Source: CAIVSN01 sp040383945 (GTDB taxonomy: Bacteria > Patescibacteriota > Gracilibacteria > BD1-5 > UBA2023). Taken from it: 40,501 nucleotides of DNA. The DNA lies in NCBI GenBank assembly GCA_040383945.1, contig JBEICN010000005.1, positions 1 to 40,501 of the forward strand. The letters run 5' to 3'. Under the pieces are notes generated by a model. The model saw only the letters and a list, made by a program, of their open reading frames with translations. It made no database searches and had not been told where the DNA came from. The translations under genes were made by a program, and so were the position numbers. Below are positions 19,266 through 30,156 of this stretch, piece after piece; position 1 is the first letter of the stretch; each line of letters opens with the position of its first letter.

Positions 19266-20183
19266 TTAGTTATTCATGGATAGTTTTGTAGAAATGACAT
19301 TAAAGAGCATTCCAAAAACTACCATTCCATAGATGGTATTTGTTCCCATGGCAAATCGTTGAAGTGCTGTCTGGGGTGAGGCATCTATTCCAAGTCCAGA
19401 TATGGTAACGAGTGCATTGAAAAAATAACTCGAATAATTTTGAAGATCTGAAATCATTCTCACATTTTCTGGTGCAAAATAATCCGCCATCCAGTAAATA
19501 CCCGCAAATAGTACCACCGAAAGTGTACATGTTATAGCGAGTCTGATGAAGCTCGTACCATAAGTAGATATAGTACGAAATAGTTCAAACCCCATAAAAA
19601 GTCAATATTTCTTTTTTAAGAAATATCTTTTTCTTTTGATATTCATTCGAATGATGTACAACTGAAGGACTCGATTCGATACTCCCATTTCTTTGTAGTA
19701 TCTTTCGAGTAGATGTACATAATTTTCACAAACATAGAGGAAGGCGAGCATTTGGTTGAGATAAATCTTATTTCCAAGCATATTAATTCTCATGTCAATA
19801 CCCTTCGAATAGCTGAAAATATTGAGCTTAAGACAACCTTTTTTTATAGCCTGTATCAAGACTCTGTCCAAAGTTATATTTTTGGTAATTTTTTGCATGA
19901 GTTCCTCCATTTCTCAATTAAATGTATGGAATAGTTTTTCCATGCCAGGAGTTTCTATGGAAAATAGTCGAAGTTTGATAACGAGGGCGTAAAAAAGCGT
20001 CTCCAAATACCGCTCGGTATGCTTTTGCTGCTCGGCAAGTTCTCACTTGAGAAATGCATCGACCTGCTGAAGTTCTTTCTTGATCTCGATATTATCACCG
20101 AGGACAAGTAAGCGGATCTTCTGCAAGTTGAACTTGGGCGTTTCTCCAAAATTGGATTTTTTTGAATGAGATGTATTTTGCAT
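19266..20183 (-). CDS. Potassium-channel-like membrane protein, atypical filter
   Basis: 305 residues, three TGA-Gly. Residues 1-~190 are a soluble helical region (KKELQQVDAFLKGELAEQQ, IYLNQMLAFLYVCENYVHLL). Two membrane helices follow (FIRLAITCTLSVVLFAGIYW and TIYGMVVFGMLFNVI) separated by a pore-loop-like SYFFNALVTISGLGIDASP, the layout of a 2TM ion channel (Ion_trans_2). The expected filter T.GYGD is replaced by SGLGID, so K+ selectivity is doubtful. The soluble part precedes the pore, the reverse of the usual RCK order. It may be a mechanosensor-like or regulatory relative. The gene sits between the PBP and EAL genes on the same strand, 70 bp after the PBP stop. Confidence 0.65.
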
Positions 20184-20253
20184 TAGTCTATGATAAGGAA
20201 AACTCGCGAGTCTTAAATTGAAATTTAATTTTTATACAAAATAACGTAAAACC

Positions 20254-23200
20254 TTAATTTGGCAAGATTTCGACATTGATAATTTGAGAAGACTTCTGAC
20301 GAGTAACACTGGTAGCTCGAACTTCAATATCATAGGTTCCCGGGGATAGATCTTCCCCGACAGGCACAACATACTCTTCTGAAGAAGCACCGAGAATCTT
20401 GAAAAGTTTTCCTTCGATATAGAGATTAACGGCAGATATTTCTACTGGATCCGTCACCAAAAACCTCAAGTTAGCGCTTTGCCCTTCATAGAGGCGTATT
20501 GATTTGCTTGGTGGACTCTTGATCGTTATGAGAGGAGCATTGGACTCACCTCAAAATGAAATTTTGGCACTCTGCGTTACTGAATACCCGTAAATATCAA
20601 CTGCTGTTATCGCCACATCTTGAAGACCAGGCTCCAAAAATGAATACTCAGTTTTTATATCTCCAGTGGTGATGGGTGATTCGACACGAATAGTTCGAAT
20701 CACTTTGTCATTGAGAAGAAACTTAACCTTTTGGATCGGATTACTTGACTGGTAACTCAAAGAAAGCGTTGACTTACCGAGCGGGCGGGTAGAACCGTCA
20801 AGTAGGTTGCTTTGAAAATCAATCTTTGCGCGCTCCTGTGAGGGTCGCACACATGCCTGATCAGAATAGCTTGAAATAAACGATTCGCCAAGATCCGTAA
20901 ATTCGTCCTCTTGGGACTGCCCCCCTGCCCACTTGCGTGTGGCTGCAACCCAACTTGGATCATATGACTCTACGATTGGCTCGAGATCAAGTAATACCCC
21001 GCTTTTGATAGATTCAACCGGAGTATCCACGGTCACCTTCCCATTACAGAGGGAATCCACAGTTACTTCTTTTCCGGCGGACTCATATTTGGTAGGCTTC
21101 ACTACAAACATCCCCGTGACACGATTTCCTGATGGAGTGTTCTCGCTCGCAAGTTTACCGGTAATATTGGATATCGTGGCAGTATGCACGCCATCCGGCT
21201 TCTTGAACTCCATAACTGGCAGTCATTTGTGAATAAATTCCATATAATCTCTCCAAATTGGAGCGGCACAATTGAGACCATCACAAGTTCATTTGGTTTC
21301 GGTACCGTCCACATTTCCCGCCCATACGACTGTGGTGTATTGTGGGGTATATCCTGCTGTCCAGAGGTCACGAGGAAGTATTTTTTTGACTCCCTTTTCG
21401 CTCACATCCTTATTGCTCGTTCCAGTTTTGGCAGCGGTAGGTCGGTCCTTGAGTGTGAGAGCATTATTCCAAAAAGCGCTTGGACGTGCAGAACTATCAG
21501 CAAGAATATTGCTGATGAGATACGAAGCAGCATCGGAGAAAATATATTTTCCAGCCGTCTCGACATATTGCATAATCACATTCCCCTTCTTGTCTATGAT
21601 TTTGAGGATCGGCTCCGGCTCCTTTCTCCAACCTCCTTGTGCAAACACGGAATATGCCTGGACGAGTTCTATAGGCTTAACTTCACCAGTTCCTATGGCA
21701 AGTGGCATTCCATATTTTCCATCATTGCGCAAAGATTCAATACCAAGAGATCTTGCATGTCTCACCACTTCCTCTTCCCCTCCGGCAACTTTTATCATTT
21801 TTACAGCAGGAATATTTCGGGAATATCCCAATGCGGTTCGAATTTTCATACGACCAAGAAACTTCTTGTCATAATTGTCCGGTTCCCATTTTCCGAACTT
21901 AGTGTTCACATCGTATATGGGAGTCTCAGGACCCACCGCATCTTTGGTGAGAGCAAGAGCATATACTATAGGCTTAAAAGAAGATCCTGGTTGTCGAAAA
22001 CTGGTAATCATATTGACCTGCCCCTGCTCTTCGGTGTTATAGTAATCCGGACCTCCCACCATTGATACAATTTGCCCCGTAGTATTATCCAGACTTATGA
22101 GTGCTGCACTGGTAGCACCGTATTTTTCTCGATTTATTTTTACTTGTTGCTTTACCAGAGATTCCGCTTTGTCTTGAAATTTGGGATCAATCGTGGTGTA
22201 GATCTGCAATCCTCACTGGTCAAAAAAATCGTCCCCATATTTCTTGAGAAGATAATCTTGCACATACATAACAAAATGTGGGTATTTGATGTTGGTGATA
22301 TTCTTTCGAAATTCAAAATCTATACCATCTATAATTACCCGCTTAAACTCCTCTGGCGTGATTTTGTTATCCTCGAGCATGCGAGATGCTACAAAGTCCT
22401 TGCGACCCGTGTTGTATTCCATGGCGTATCACTCCAGTGATCGTTCAAGATCAGTTTGAAGCATATTTGCGCCAGAATTCGAACTCGTGATCTTTCAGGT
22501 ACCCGAAACTGTAGTAGAGGTTTTTGTGGATGAGCTTCTAGATGCGGGCTTTTTGACAGCGGTAGATTTTGAGGCAACAGACACACCGGAAGATGTGGCA
22601 AAATTTGGGAGTGACGAAACTTGAATCTTAATGTTATTGAGTAGAGCGAGTACATCTTTGTAGGTTACTCGTATGCATCCATTGGTATCTATCGAATATT
22701 TCACTTTATAAAATTCTTGTTTGATCCCACATATTTTTACATCTTCAGCATTGATACGCTCAAAGCTTAACTGGTTGATAATGGTCTTGAATTCTTCTAC
22801 TAATATTCTAAATTCTTTGCGTCGCTCCACTGATCCAAGTGTTATTTTTTCTTCAGTTTTATCATCCCTAAAAACATACAAATATCCCATGAGTCGATCT
22901 CTATAGGCGTATGGATTATAGTAAGTGGGTCACTTTGGCAGCGAAGCGAGTATGGTGGCTCCCAACACACCAACTTCGCTTGCGGGCTTTCCAAAATACG
23001 TTTTCGCAGCTTCTTCAATACCCGAGGCATTATTTCCAAATGAGATGCGATTGAGATAGAGTTCAAGTATTTTTTCCTTGGAATACTCTGAATTCAATCG
23101 GAACGAGAGGTATCATTCTTTGATTTTTCTCTCAAAAGAGCGTTCGTTGGAAAGAAATGTTACCTTAATTAATTGCTGCGAAATAGTGGAGGTACCTTGA

Positions 23201-23634
23201 ATTCTTTCAGTTTTACCCGTGACATAGTTGAGAACTGATCGTATGAGCCCCTTAACATCGACTCCCTGGTTCTCAAAAAATGTTTTATCCTCGGTAGATA
23301 TTACAGCTTCTCGTATTTTTGGGGAAATCTGCTGAATGGGAACGTAGGTTCTTTTTCCATCCTTACCTGCAAAAATAGAGTATAATTCGTTACCATTACG
23401 ATCCAGTATGACTGAGCTTTCTGGCAAGGTAAGGTCTTCGATCGAGTCAATAGACGGAAGCGCTCGGAGGTAGGTAAAATACATAATGCCCACAAACAGG
23501 ATACTGAGAGCTAGCAGAGAAAAGGTAAAATACGCAAAAATAACCGACCATTTAACAGATTTTTTCTTTTTGAGAATCGACATGAGCCGAATGGCTTTGA
23601 AACCAGAAGTAGGAGGACGCTTTGAGGTAGGCAT
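20254..23634 (-). CDS. Class A penicillin-binding protein (PBP1A type) with insertion
   Basis: 1126 residues, eight TGA-Gly. A cytoplasmic basic stretch and one membrane anchor (~30-55) lead to a GT51 glycosyltransferase domain: ISTEDKTFFENQGVD (catalytic Glu), QGTSTISQQLIK, KEKILELYLNRISFG. Residues ~250-410 are an extra segment of ~160 residues ending in a Ser/Thr/Lys-rich linker, placed just before the usual ASRMLEDNKITPEEF hinge. The transpeptidase domain follows: GGLQIYTTIDP, RQPGSSFKP (Ser551/Lys554), YSRN, KTGTS. A ~150-residue Ig-like C-terminus closes it (SIRLYEGQSANLRFLVTDP). It polymerises and cross-links peptidoglycan. Located 45 bp downstream of the LCP gene, likely one operon. 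Confidence 0.95.
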
Positions 23635-23679
23635 AAGAACAGTATAGAAGAAATTTCAAAAGAACCAATATACGAGTGA

Positions 23680-25158
23680 TTATTTCAAAACAGTTTTTGC
23701 ATCATTTCATAGAACAATCTCTATGTTTGGTCCTACAAGATCAGAATACTTGAGCATGCTTTGGGACTGAATTGGAACATTGAGCAAGGCCTGCAGGGCC
23801 AAAATCGTAGGAGAAGCAGGAGCTAGCCCCGTCGTATCAATCTCGTTATAGACATGCCAAATTTCTGTTCTAGGAATGGAGTCTTTGGTCGAAGAAATTG
23901 ATTTTTTTTCGGGTATGTTAAAACCATATTTTTTGAGATCCAGAGCAAGACGATTGGCAAGACCCGTCGTTCGTGTAGCATTGACCAATGTGATTTCTTC
24001 ATTTTCTATATACATCTCGGGATAGTTGTAGATGAAATTGGCAAATTTTCGTATTACTGAATACTCAGACACATTGGTGGAAGTGGCTCAGTCTGGTAAC
24101 AAGACAGACATTCCCCCAAACTGTTCTCGCGCGGGAGTATAAAGAAATCCCCCAACCTTACAAAAGCTTGCCGATTGAAAGCATCCATCATTAAGATTAA
24201 AGCTCAGCATTTTGGAACTTTGTAAGTCTTTGGCAAACATCGCAAGCTCCGCCAGTTCATCGATTTGCAAATCAGTCTTTATGTGATCGGTAACGGTGGA
24301 GTACAGGCGTGAAAGCTTGGCTGGACTTGAAAGTGCATCCAGAGAAAATAGTTTATCTTTGATGGCTCGAAGTACGAGTTGCTGGCGTGCAGATCTGTCA
24401 AAATCACTCGTGGAATGTCGAGATCTGACATATTTGAGTGCGGTTTGACCATTGATCACTTGAAATCCTTTTTTGATACGAAAGGTCTGATATCACCAAT
24501 TATCATCAGGAAATTCATAGTCTACGAGATCTTCTGGAACATCAACCTCAATGCCACCGAGCACATCCACAAACTTTTTGAACCCTGAAAAATCTATGTT
24601 CAAATATTTATCAACCGGCTCTCCGGTAATTTCCGTGACTTTATCCGCGAGTCATTTCATAGCTACTTCTGGAGTAGCATCCTTGAGTGAGCGTTGGTAT
24701 ACTTCATTGATTCTTCCATAAGATTTACCCCGCGCGGTAGGAATTTGCACATAGAGATCTCGTGGTAGCGATAGCATGCTGATCGTCTGGGTTCTTCGGT
24801 TTACCGATGCCAAAATAATGGTATCCGTAAGGTCAGTTCCTTCATGTCATGCACCTCCAACTCCTGTGAGCAAAATATTGAGCTTTTCTGGTTTTGATGC
24901 TTCTGCTTTGAGAAACGGCAAGGATTGGGTTATAATCGTTGGAAGCTTCAAATTGAGCTCAATACCAGACACTCGAGCTAGTGCCACAAAACCTGAGAAA
25001 CCTACAAAAAGACTCAAAAAAGACACTAGTACAAAAAAGACTACGGTATTTTTTGCCTTACTCGCTAAGTATTTTTGTGCAACATCCATCCCCCTGTCTC
25101 CGATGTGTCCAGATTTAATACCGGTATACTGGCTCAGTTTCTTTTTTTTAAAAGTCAT
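23680..25158 (-). CDS. LytR-CpsA-Psr (LCP) family glycopolymer ligase
   Basis: 492 residues, five TGA-Gly. A cytoplasmic lysine-rich start and one helix (KNTVVFFVLVSFLSLFVGFSGF) anchor an extracellular LCP domain: NILLTGVGGAGHEGTDLTDTIILASV, SLPRDLYVQIP, RINEVYQ, VDVLGGIEVDVPEDL, LKYVRSRHSTSDFDRSARQQ (conserved Arg/Asp). A LytR_C domain occupies the C-terminal ~120 residues (EEITLVNATRTTGLANRL). LCP enzymes transfer undecaprenyl-linked polymers to peptidoglycan, which fits with the PBP downstream and UppS elsewhere in the window. The ATG at 25158 lies 21 bp after a good promoter. Confidence 0.95.
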
Positions 25159-25178
25159 GCAGGTAAATTTGAGAGCGA

Positions 25179-25206
25179 ATTATAAAAATTCTACCCCAAA
25201 AAACAA
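25179..25206 (-). promoter_or_regulatory. Promoter of the LCP-PBP operon
   Basis: On the minus strand TTGTTT (25201-25206) and a perfect TATAAT (25179-25184) with 16 bp between, ending 20 bp before the LCP ATG. Confidence 0.65.
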
Positions 25207-25315
25207 AGGAAAGTTTGAAATCAAAATTCAAAATTGCGAGCAAATACACTCTACCGAAAATTGAGAATTTTCTTGCATGATCTCGGGAGGGGTATCAATA
25301 CAACTCGAAGGTTGA

Positions 25316-27472
25316 TTATCGTATCACCAATTTTCCTTCCTTCATTCACACATGAATTCGTTCGATTGGCTCAGTATTCGTTATCAAAAAGTGTGCTATT
25401 TGATCGGATACTTCTCGATTGATGGCACGCTTGAGTGGTCGCGCTCCAAATACAGGATCATACCCGAGTTGAGCAATCCATGCCACCACTTCTGGATCAA
25501 AATCTATGAGTATTCCTTGTTTGAGCAGTCGTGTACGCACCTTCTCGAGTTCGTTGCTCGCAATGGCTTGAACTCCGATTTCAGAAAGTGGTCGATACAT
25601 AATGATATCATCAATCCGATTGAGTAGCTCGGGTCGAAACCACTTGGTGAGTTCCTTCATGAAAAAACTTCTCTCACGCTGACTCGTAACCCTATCATCA
25701 TCAGAAGGGGTGAATTCCTCGGGTAAACTTGTGATGGCATTTGATGTCATGAGAATAAGGGTATTTTTAAAATTCACTCGCCTTCACTTACCATCTGTGA
25801 GATGCCCTTCATCCAGTATTTCTAAAAACACCTTAAAAATTTCGGGATGCGCTTTCTCAATTTCGTCAAATACTATGACCGAATATGGTTTTTTTCGTAC
25901 CGCCTCCGTCAACTGTCCGCCTTCTTCAAATCCGATGTAACCAGGAGGAGCACCAATCAACCGAGCGATAGCATGGGCCTCGCTATATTCTCCCATATCT
26001 ATATGTATGAGAGCTTCTTCTTGAGCAAATAAAGCTTCTGCCAAAGCTTTGGCAGTTTCCGTTTTTCCTACTCCAGTTGGACCAAGCAATAAAAAAGAGC
26101 CAATAGGTCGTTTTGGGTCATTCATGCCCATCTTATTGCGGAGTATGGACTTTGAAATAATGTCAATCGCGGTATTTTGCCCGATCACTCGAAGTTTTAC
26201 AGTATCTGCCAAGCCAAGCATCCGCTCGCGTTCAGACTGGCCGAGCCTACCGACTGGAATCCCGGTCCACTTGGAGATAACGAGGGCAATTTCGGAGGAA
26301 TCCACGGTTTCGCGAAGCATATGAGAGCCTAATTTTCGAGATTCTGACAACATATTTTCCAAATCAGTAAGCTCACGCTCAAGACTTGGGATTTCGCTAT
26401 AACGAATGCGTGCCACTTCTTGAAAATTTGTCTCTCGCTCTTTTACGGAGGCCAGATATTTCAGTGACTCCAATTTTGCCTTTATTACCTCTTTTTTTGC
26501 AATAGAATCTCTTTCTTTTTGCCAGAGAGCATTTTTGTTTTTGACCGCCTCCCGAAGTGCTGACAGACGATCAGAGAGATCCTCCAATCGCTCCTTCGGA
26601 ATATTTTTTTCTCTATCCAGTGCTGCTTTTTCGATTTCTAGTGTGCGTAATTCTTTCTCCAAGCTTTCGAGTTCTGCTGGCTTGGAAGCAATAGTAGTTT
26701 TGACGCTTGCTGCAGCTTCATCAATGAGATCAATAGCCTTGTCTGGCAAGCGGCGGTCCGCAATGTACTTCAGCGATAAATCTACAGCGTCCACAATAGC
26801 TTGATCCGTAATTTCAATACCATGAAATGTTTCATAACGCTCTTTGATGCCTCGCAAAATTGCAACCGCATCATCTCGAGACGGTTCATCAACCAGAATT
26901 GGCTGAAAGCGTCGTTCTAGGGCAGAATCTTTTTCTATGTATTTACGATATTCCACAATAGTAGTAGCTCCGATCACCTTGATACGCCCTCGAGAAAGTG
27001 CGGGCTTAATGATATTGGCAACATCAGCACTTCCCTCACCTCCGCCGGCACCGACTATCATATGTATTTCGTCGATAAACAATATCACCGCTCCTTCACT
27101 TTTTTCCACCTCTTGAAGCAGTCATTTGATACGCTCCTCAAACTCCCCTTTGTACTTGGCTCCAGCAAGAAGTCAGGTAAGGTCAAGGGAGTGAATCGCA
27201 ATATGTTTCAAGTTTTCAGGAACTTCTCCGAGCGCAATTCGGTGAGCAATTCCCTCAACAATTGCCGTTTTTCCAACTCCTGGATCCCCAATGAGTATGG
27301 GGTTATTCTTGGTTCGACGAGAAATGATTTCAATGGTGCGCCGAGTCTCGCTTTCTCGCCCGATAACCGGGTCCACCTTGCCTCGTCGCGCTTCTTCCAC
27401 GAGATTTACGGTGTATTTTTCTAGCATGGATGCATGTGAATTTGCATCAGCTGGTAGGAATTCTGATTGCAT
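25316..27472 (-). CDS. clpB: ClpB-type disaggregase lacking the N-terminal domain
   Basis: 718 residues, four TGA-Gly. Contains NBD1 (GDPGVGKT, residues 62-69; ILFIDEIHMIVGAGG), the long coiled-coil M-domain (~270-380: KELRTLEIEKAALDREK), and NBD2 (GPTGVGKTE; SVIVFDEIEKAHP; GARPLKRAI sensor 2). The M-domain marks it as ClpB rather than ClpC/ClpA. The usual ~140-residue double-repeat N-domain is missing: the protein begins about 40 residues before NBD1. The ATG at 27472 is preferred, because the only longer start (GTG 27493) lies within the CIRCE operator and at the probable transcription start. It rescues aggregated proteins with DnaK. Confidence 0.95.
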
Positions 27473-27486
27473 ATACGAATAATTAT

Positions 27487-27513
27487 TTAGCACTTAAATT
27501 ATATAGGTGCTAA
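27487..27513. promoter_or_regulatory. CIRCE operator (HrcA site)
   Basis: TTAGCACTT - 9 nt - AGGTGCTAA differs from the consensus TTAGCACTC-N9-GAGTGCTAA only at the innermost bases and has exactly nine spacer bases. It overlaps the clpB promoter, so HrcA repression and heat induction are expected. Confidence 0.9.
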
Positions 27514-27525
27514 ATAATAAAGCAA
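27498..27525 (-). promoter_or_regulatory. clpB promoter
   Basis: TTGCTT (27520-27525) and TATAAT (27498-27503) on the minus strand, 16-bp spacer. The -10 box lies inside the CIRCE spacer. Confidence 0.75.
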
Positions 27526-27615
27526 GATATATTTTGATTCTAAAATAAATTAACATCAAAAATATTGTATTCACTATTGCTCCATATATACTCGAAACCA
27601 ACGAACGATTACATT

Positions 27616-29046
27616 TTGCAAAAAATTCTCTTTTTTATCGGATGCATCATAACCTGCGCTATCGGCGCATTCTTTTTGTGAGCAGCATTTGCCGAAAAAA
27701 CCAGCGCTACGCCAAAAAACAATACTCAAGCACCTACACTAACAGATCTCGAAAAAGCGTATTCGGAAAACCCAGACAACATCATGTCCATACTTTCAGA
27801 AACCCGCTCACTGCTTGCTGGCTCTACCAAAAATCAAGTAGTACTCAAGCGATCGCGTCTTCAACTTGAGCGTGCAACCGCGGCATTCTACCAGAAGCAT
27901 CTCGATGAAATCGCGCTTTCACTCTATCTTCGAGGAGATGCTTCAGCGTATCGGGAAGCCTTTCGGCAGCACAAAGTATTGGAAATAAAGGCAGATATTA
28001 GCCAATCCTACGCGAACCGACTCAAAAAATCCGTGCTCAATGGGAATATTAATCCAAAAAATCGAGAATTCCGATCCTATGCCTATATTCTCGGGCGTCT
28101 TCATGAAAGTCCAAAAAGCGGGTCTGGTGGACTGGATACACATACTCTAGAACAACTCAAATCTGCTGAGAAAGGCAGTCTTAAAAATCAAGAAATTCAA
28201 CTGAGTAAAGTGGAAATGCAAAAGGTGTTCGAAGAACTTTGATATCTCCCCTGGCGCCAGCTCGATCTGAAGACGATGCGAAAAATCATAACCACCGAAT
28301 GACTTAGTATAGAAAGCCAATATACCCGGGCATATGTCACAGCCCAAATGCTATTTGGAAGAAACATGCTCGGCAATCGCATCTACCTGCGAAATACCCT
28401 ACTACACAAGAAACAGATCGCGAGCCTGTCCTGCGAGGCAAATTCGACCGCGCACTTTTATAACTATTATGCTGGCTTAGCAAAAGCTCCTACAGCTACC
28501 GAAAAAGAAGTCTTTGATTGGTTTCCTATTGATGACCGCTTACCCAAAATACAGCGGACAGAACGGGGTATAGAGCGTATCTGGGGAGATCCAGACAAGG
28601 TATTTGTCGGAAAAGTTGAATGACGACAAAGCATAAATATAAATGAGCTCACTGGATATGGAATTCATGCCAGAGGCGTTGAGCCAATACTCCAAAAGCG
28701 TATGAATTCACTCCAGCAATCAATACGAATCGACCGCTTTAACGAGATGAATATCGTATTCAGTCTCGCAAACAACCATCCTGTGCTATTTTGGTATGTA
28801 CTGAGCGATGATCCAAAAAAAGGTTTTGCAAAACTAGATTGGACTACTTGGGAAGGAGTGCCTACGACCGGATACATCGGAGAACATACTGGTATTATAG
28901 TCGGAGTTGAACTCGACAAATGAGGAAATGTTACGAAGGTTGGATATTACGAAGGTCTGTCGGAGGGGATCATTTGGGAGGCGTGGGAATCTCTCAAAAC
29001 CAAGGCAAAATACTTTGATAGCGTGATAGTGGCAGAAGGGAAATAG
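27616..29046 (+). CDS. Exported hypothetical protein
   Basis: 476 residues with five TGA-Gly. Residues 1-26 form a signal peptide (KILFFIGCIITCAIGAFFLGAAFA, cut after AFA). The start is TTG 27616, as no ATG is in frame. The mature part is mainly helical and polar to ~residue 300 (QLERATAAFYQKHLDEIALSL, AYREAFRQHKVLEIKADISQ), then turns beta-rich and aromatic (NHPVLFWYVLSDDPKKGFAK, WTTWEGVPTTGYIGEHTG). I recognise no family. The location outside the membrane is secure from the signal; the function is unknown. The promoter region is shared with divergent clpB (about 140 bp). Confidence 0.8.
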
Positions 29047-29082
29047 CACTCCTTCGAAGGAATACAAGTCTATAGTGCAAAC

Positions 29083-29117
29083 AAAAAAACACCACGCTGC
29101 ATTTGTGGCATGGTGTT
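29083..29117 (-). terminator. Terminator downstream of rsmE
   Basis: AACACCA (29088-29094) pairs with TGGTGTT (29111-29117), with an inner TGC/GCA pairing. On the minus strand the stem is followed directly by seven T. It would end the rsmE transcript. Confidence 0.65.
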
Positions 29118-29180
29118 GACTAAAGAAATTTTCGGGTTTGAGAAGAGTATCGAAATGCTCATGCAATGAAAGAGGCTCAC

Positions 29181-29282
29181 TTAGTCCCCGACATATTGCA
29201 CTTCGGTATCGAAAACTACACCTCCCCATCAAGAACTACTATCCTCAGATTTTCATTCAAAACCTCACACATATGTTTGCAT
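29181..29282 (-). CDS. Possible Gly-rich microprotein
   Basis: 33 codons, ATG 29280-29282 to TAA, with four TGA-Gly (MQTYVGGFEGKSEDSSSGWG). It begins 23 bp after the rsmE stop and lies before the terminator, so it would be on the rsmE transcript. No family; too short to be sure. Confidence 0.3.
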
Positions 29283-29305
29283 ACGCCCGATTTACATGCT
29301 CAAAA

Positions 29306-30034
29306 CTATTTCATTTTTAGGGCAAACGCTATGGCCATACCTGCCGTTTCGGTGCGTAAAATACGATTTCAAAGATGTAAAAATTTTGCCCCTCTATTGC
29401 GGAATGTTTCAATTTCTCGAGGAGAAAATCCACCCTCCGGACCAACAAACAGATATACTGCCCCTGCATCCATCTTGATATCACGCAATCATACGCCTTG
29501 ACCATCAGTATGGGCTACGAAAAAGTTATGCTTGTGAGACGCGTTTGGCAAAATAGCAAAAGTATCTTGTAAGAGATCGGGCAAAAAACGAATTTTTGGA
29601 ATTCGGTTCCCTCAAGATTGCTCTACCGCTTCGACTACAATTTGCTCGAGTCGGTCTACTTTTTTATCGAGCAAGGCAAGTTTTTGACTTCGATCTGCCG
29701 GAAAAAAAATAAATTCGTCAATGCCGGTTTCTACACCTTTTTGAAGAATAAATTCCAGTTTTTCTAGTTTATTTGGAAGCGATTGAACGAGTATGATATT
29801 CAGGGGATCCACACTCAGTCATGTTGACACTGACACGCGTTGTAATTCTATCGATTTTTTGTCGATGCCAGTAATTTCGTACATGTTATCATCACCACCT
29901 TCTTCAAAAAAAATACATTTTTCGCGAGTCTGCATTCGTAGTACCCGAGTCATTTGGTGATATAATTCAGCCTGATCCATAGCATAAATCCGAAGCGTTT
30001 CAAAACAGGGTGTTTTCAAAAAAAACCGTTGCAT
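29306..30034 (-). CDS. rsmE: 16S rRNA m3U1498 methyltransferase
   Basis: SPOUT-class enzyme that methylates N3 of U1498 in 16S rRNA, using SAM. 242 residues, normal length, four TGA-Gly. A small PUA-like N-domain (LYHQMTRVLRMQTREKCIFF) is followed by the knotted SPOUT domain: LNIILVQSLPNKLEKLEFILQKGVETG, then the SAM-loop VGPEGGFSPREIE and LGNRILRTETAGMAIAFAL, all diagnostic. Divergent from rnr, with ~120 bp between. Confidence 0.95.
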
Positions 30035-30156
30035 AATTTTTACGGGAAATATTTACGATTGTAAGTACAATACCAAAAATTCAAACTCAGCTGAGGCAAA
30101 TAGTTTTCAAAGTTACCCCCCGAGTAAGCTCCATCCACCTACACCACCGTCAAAAT

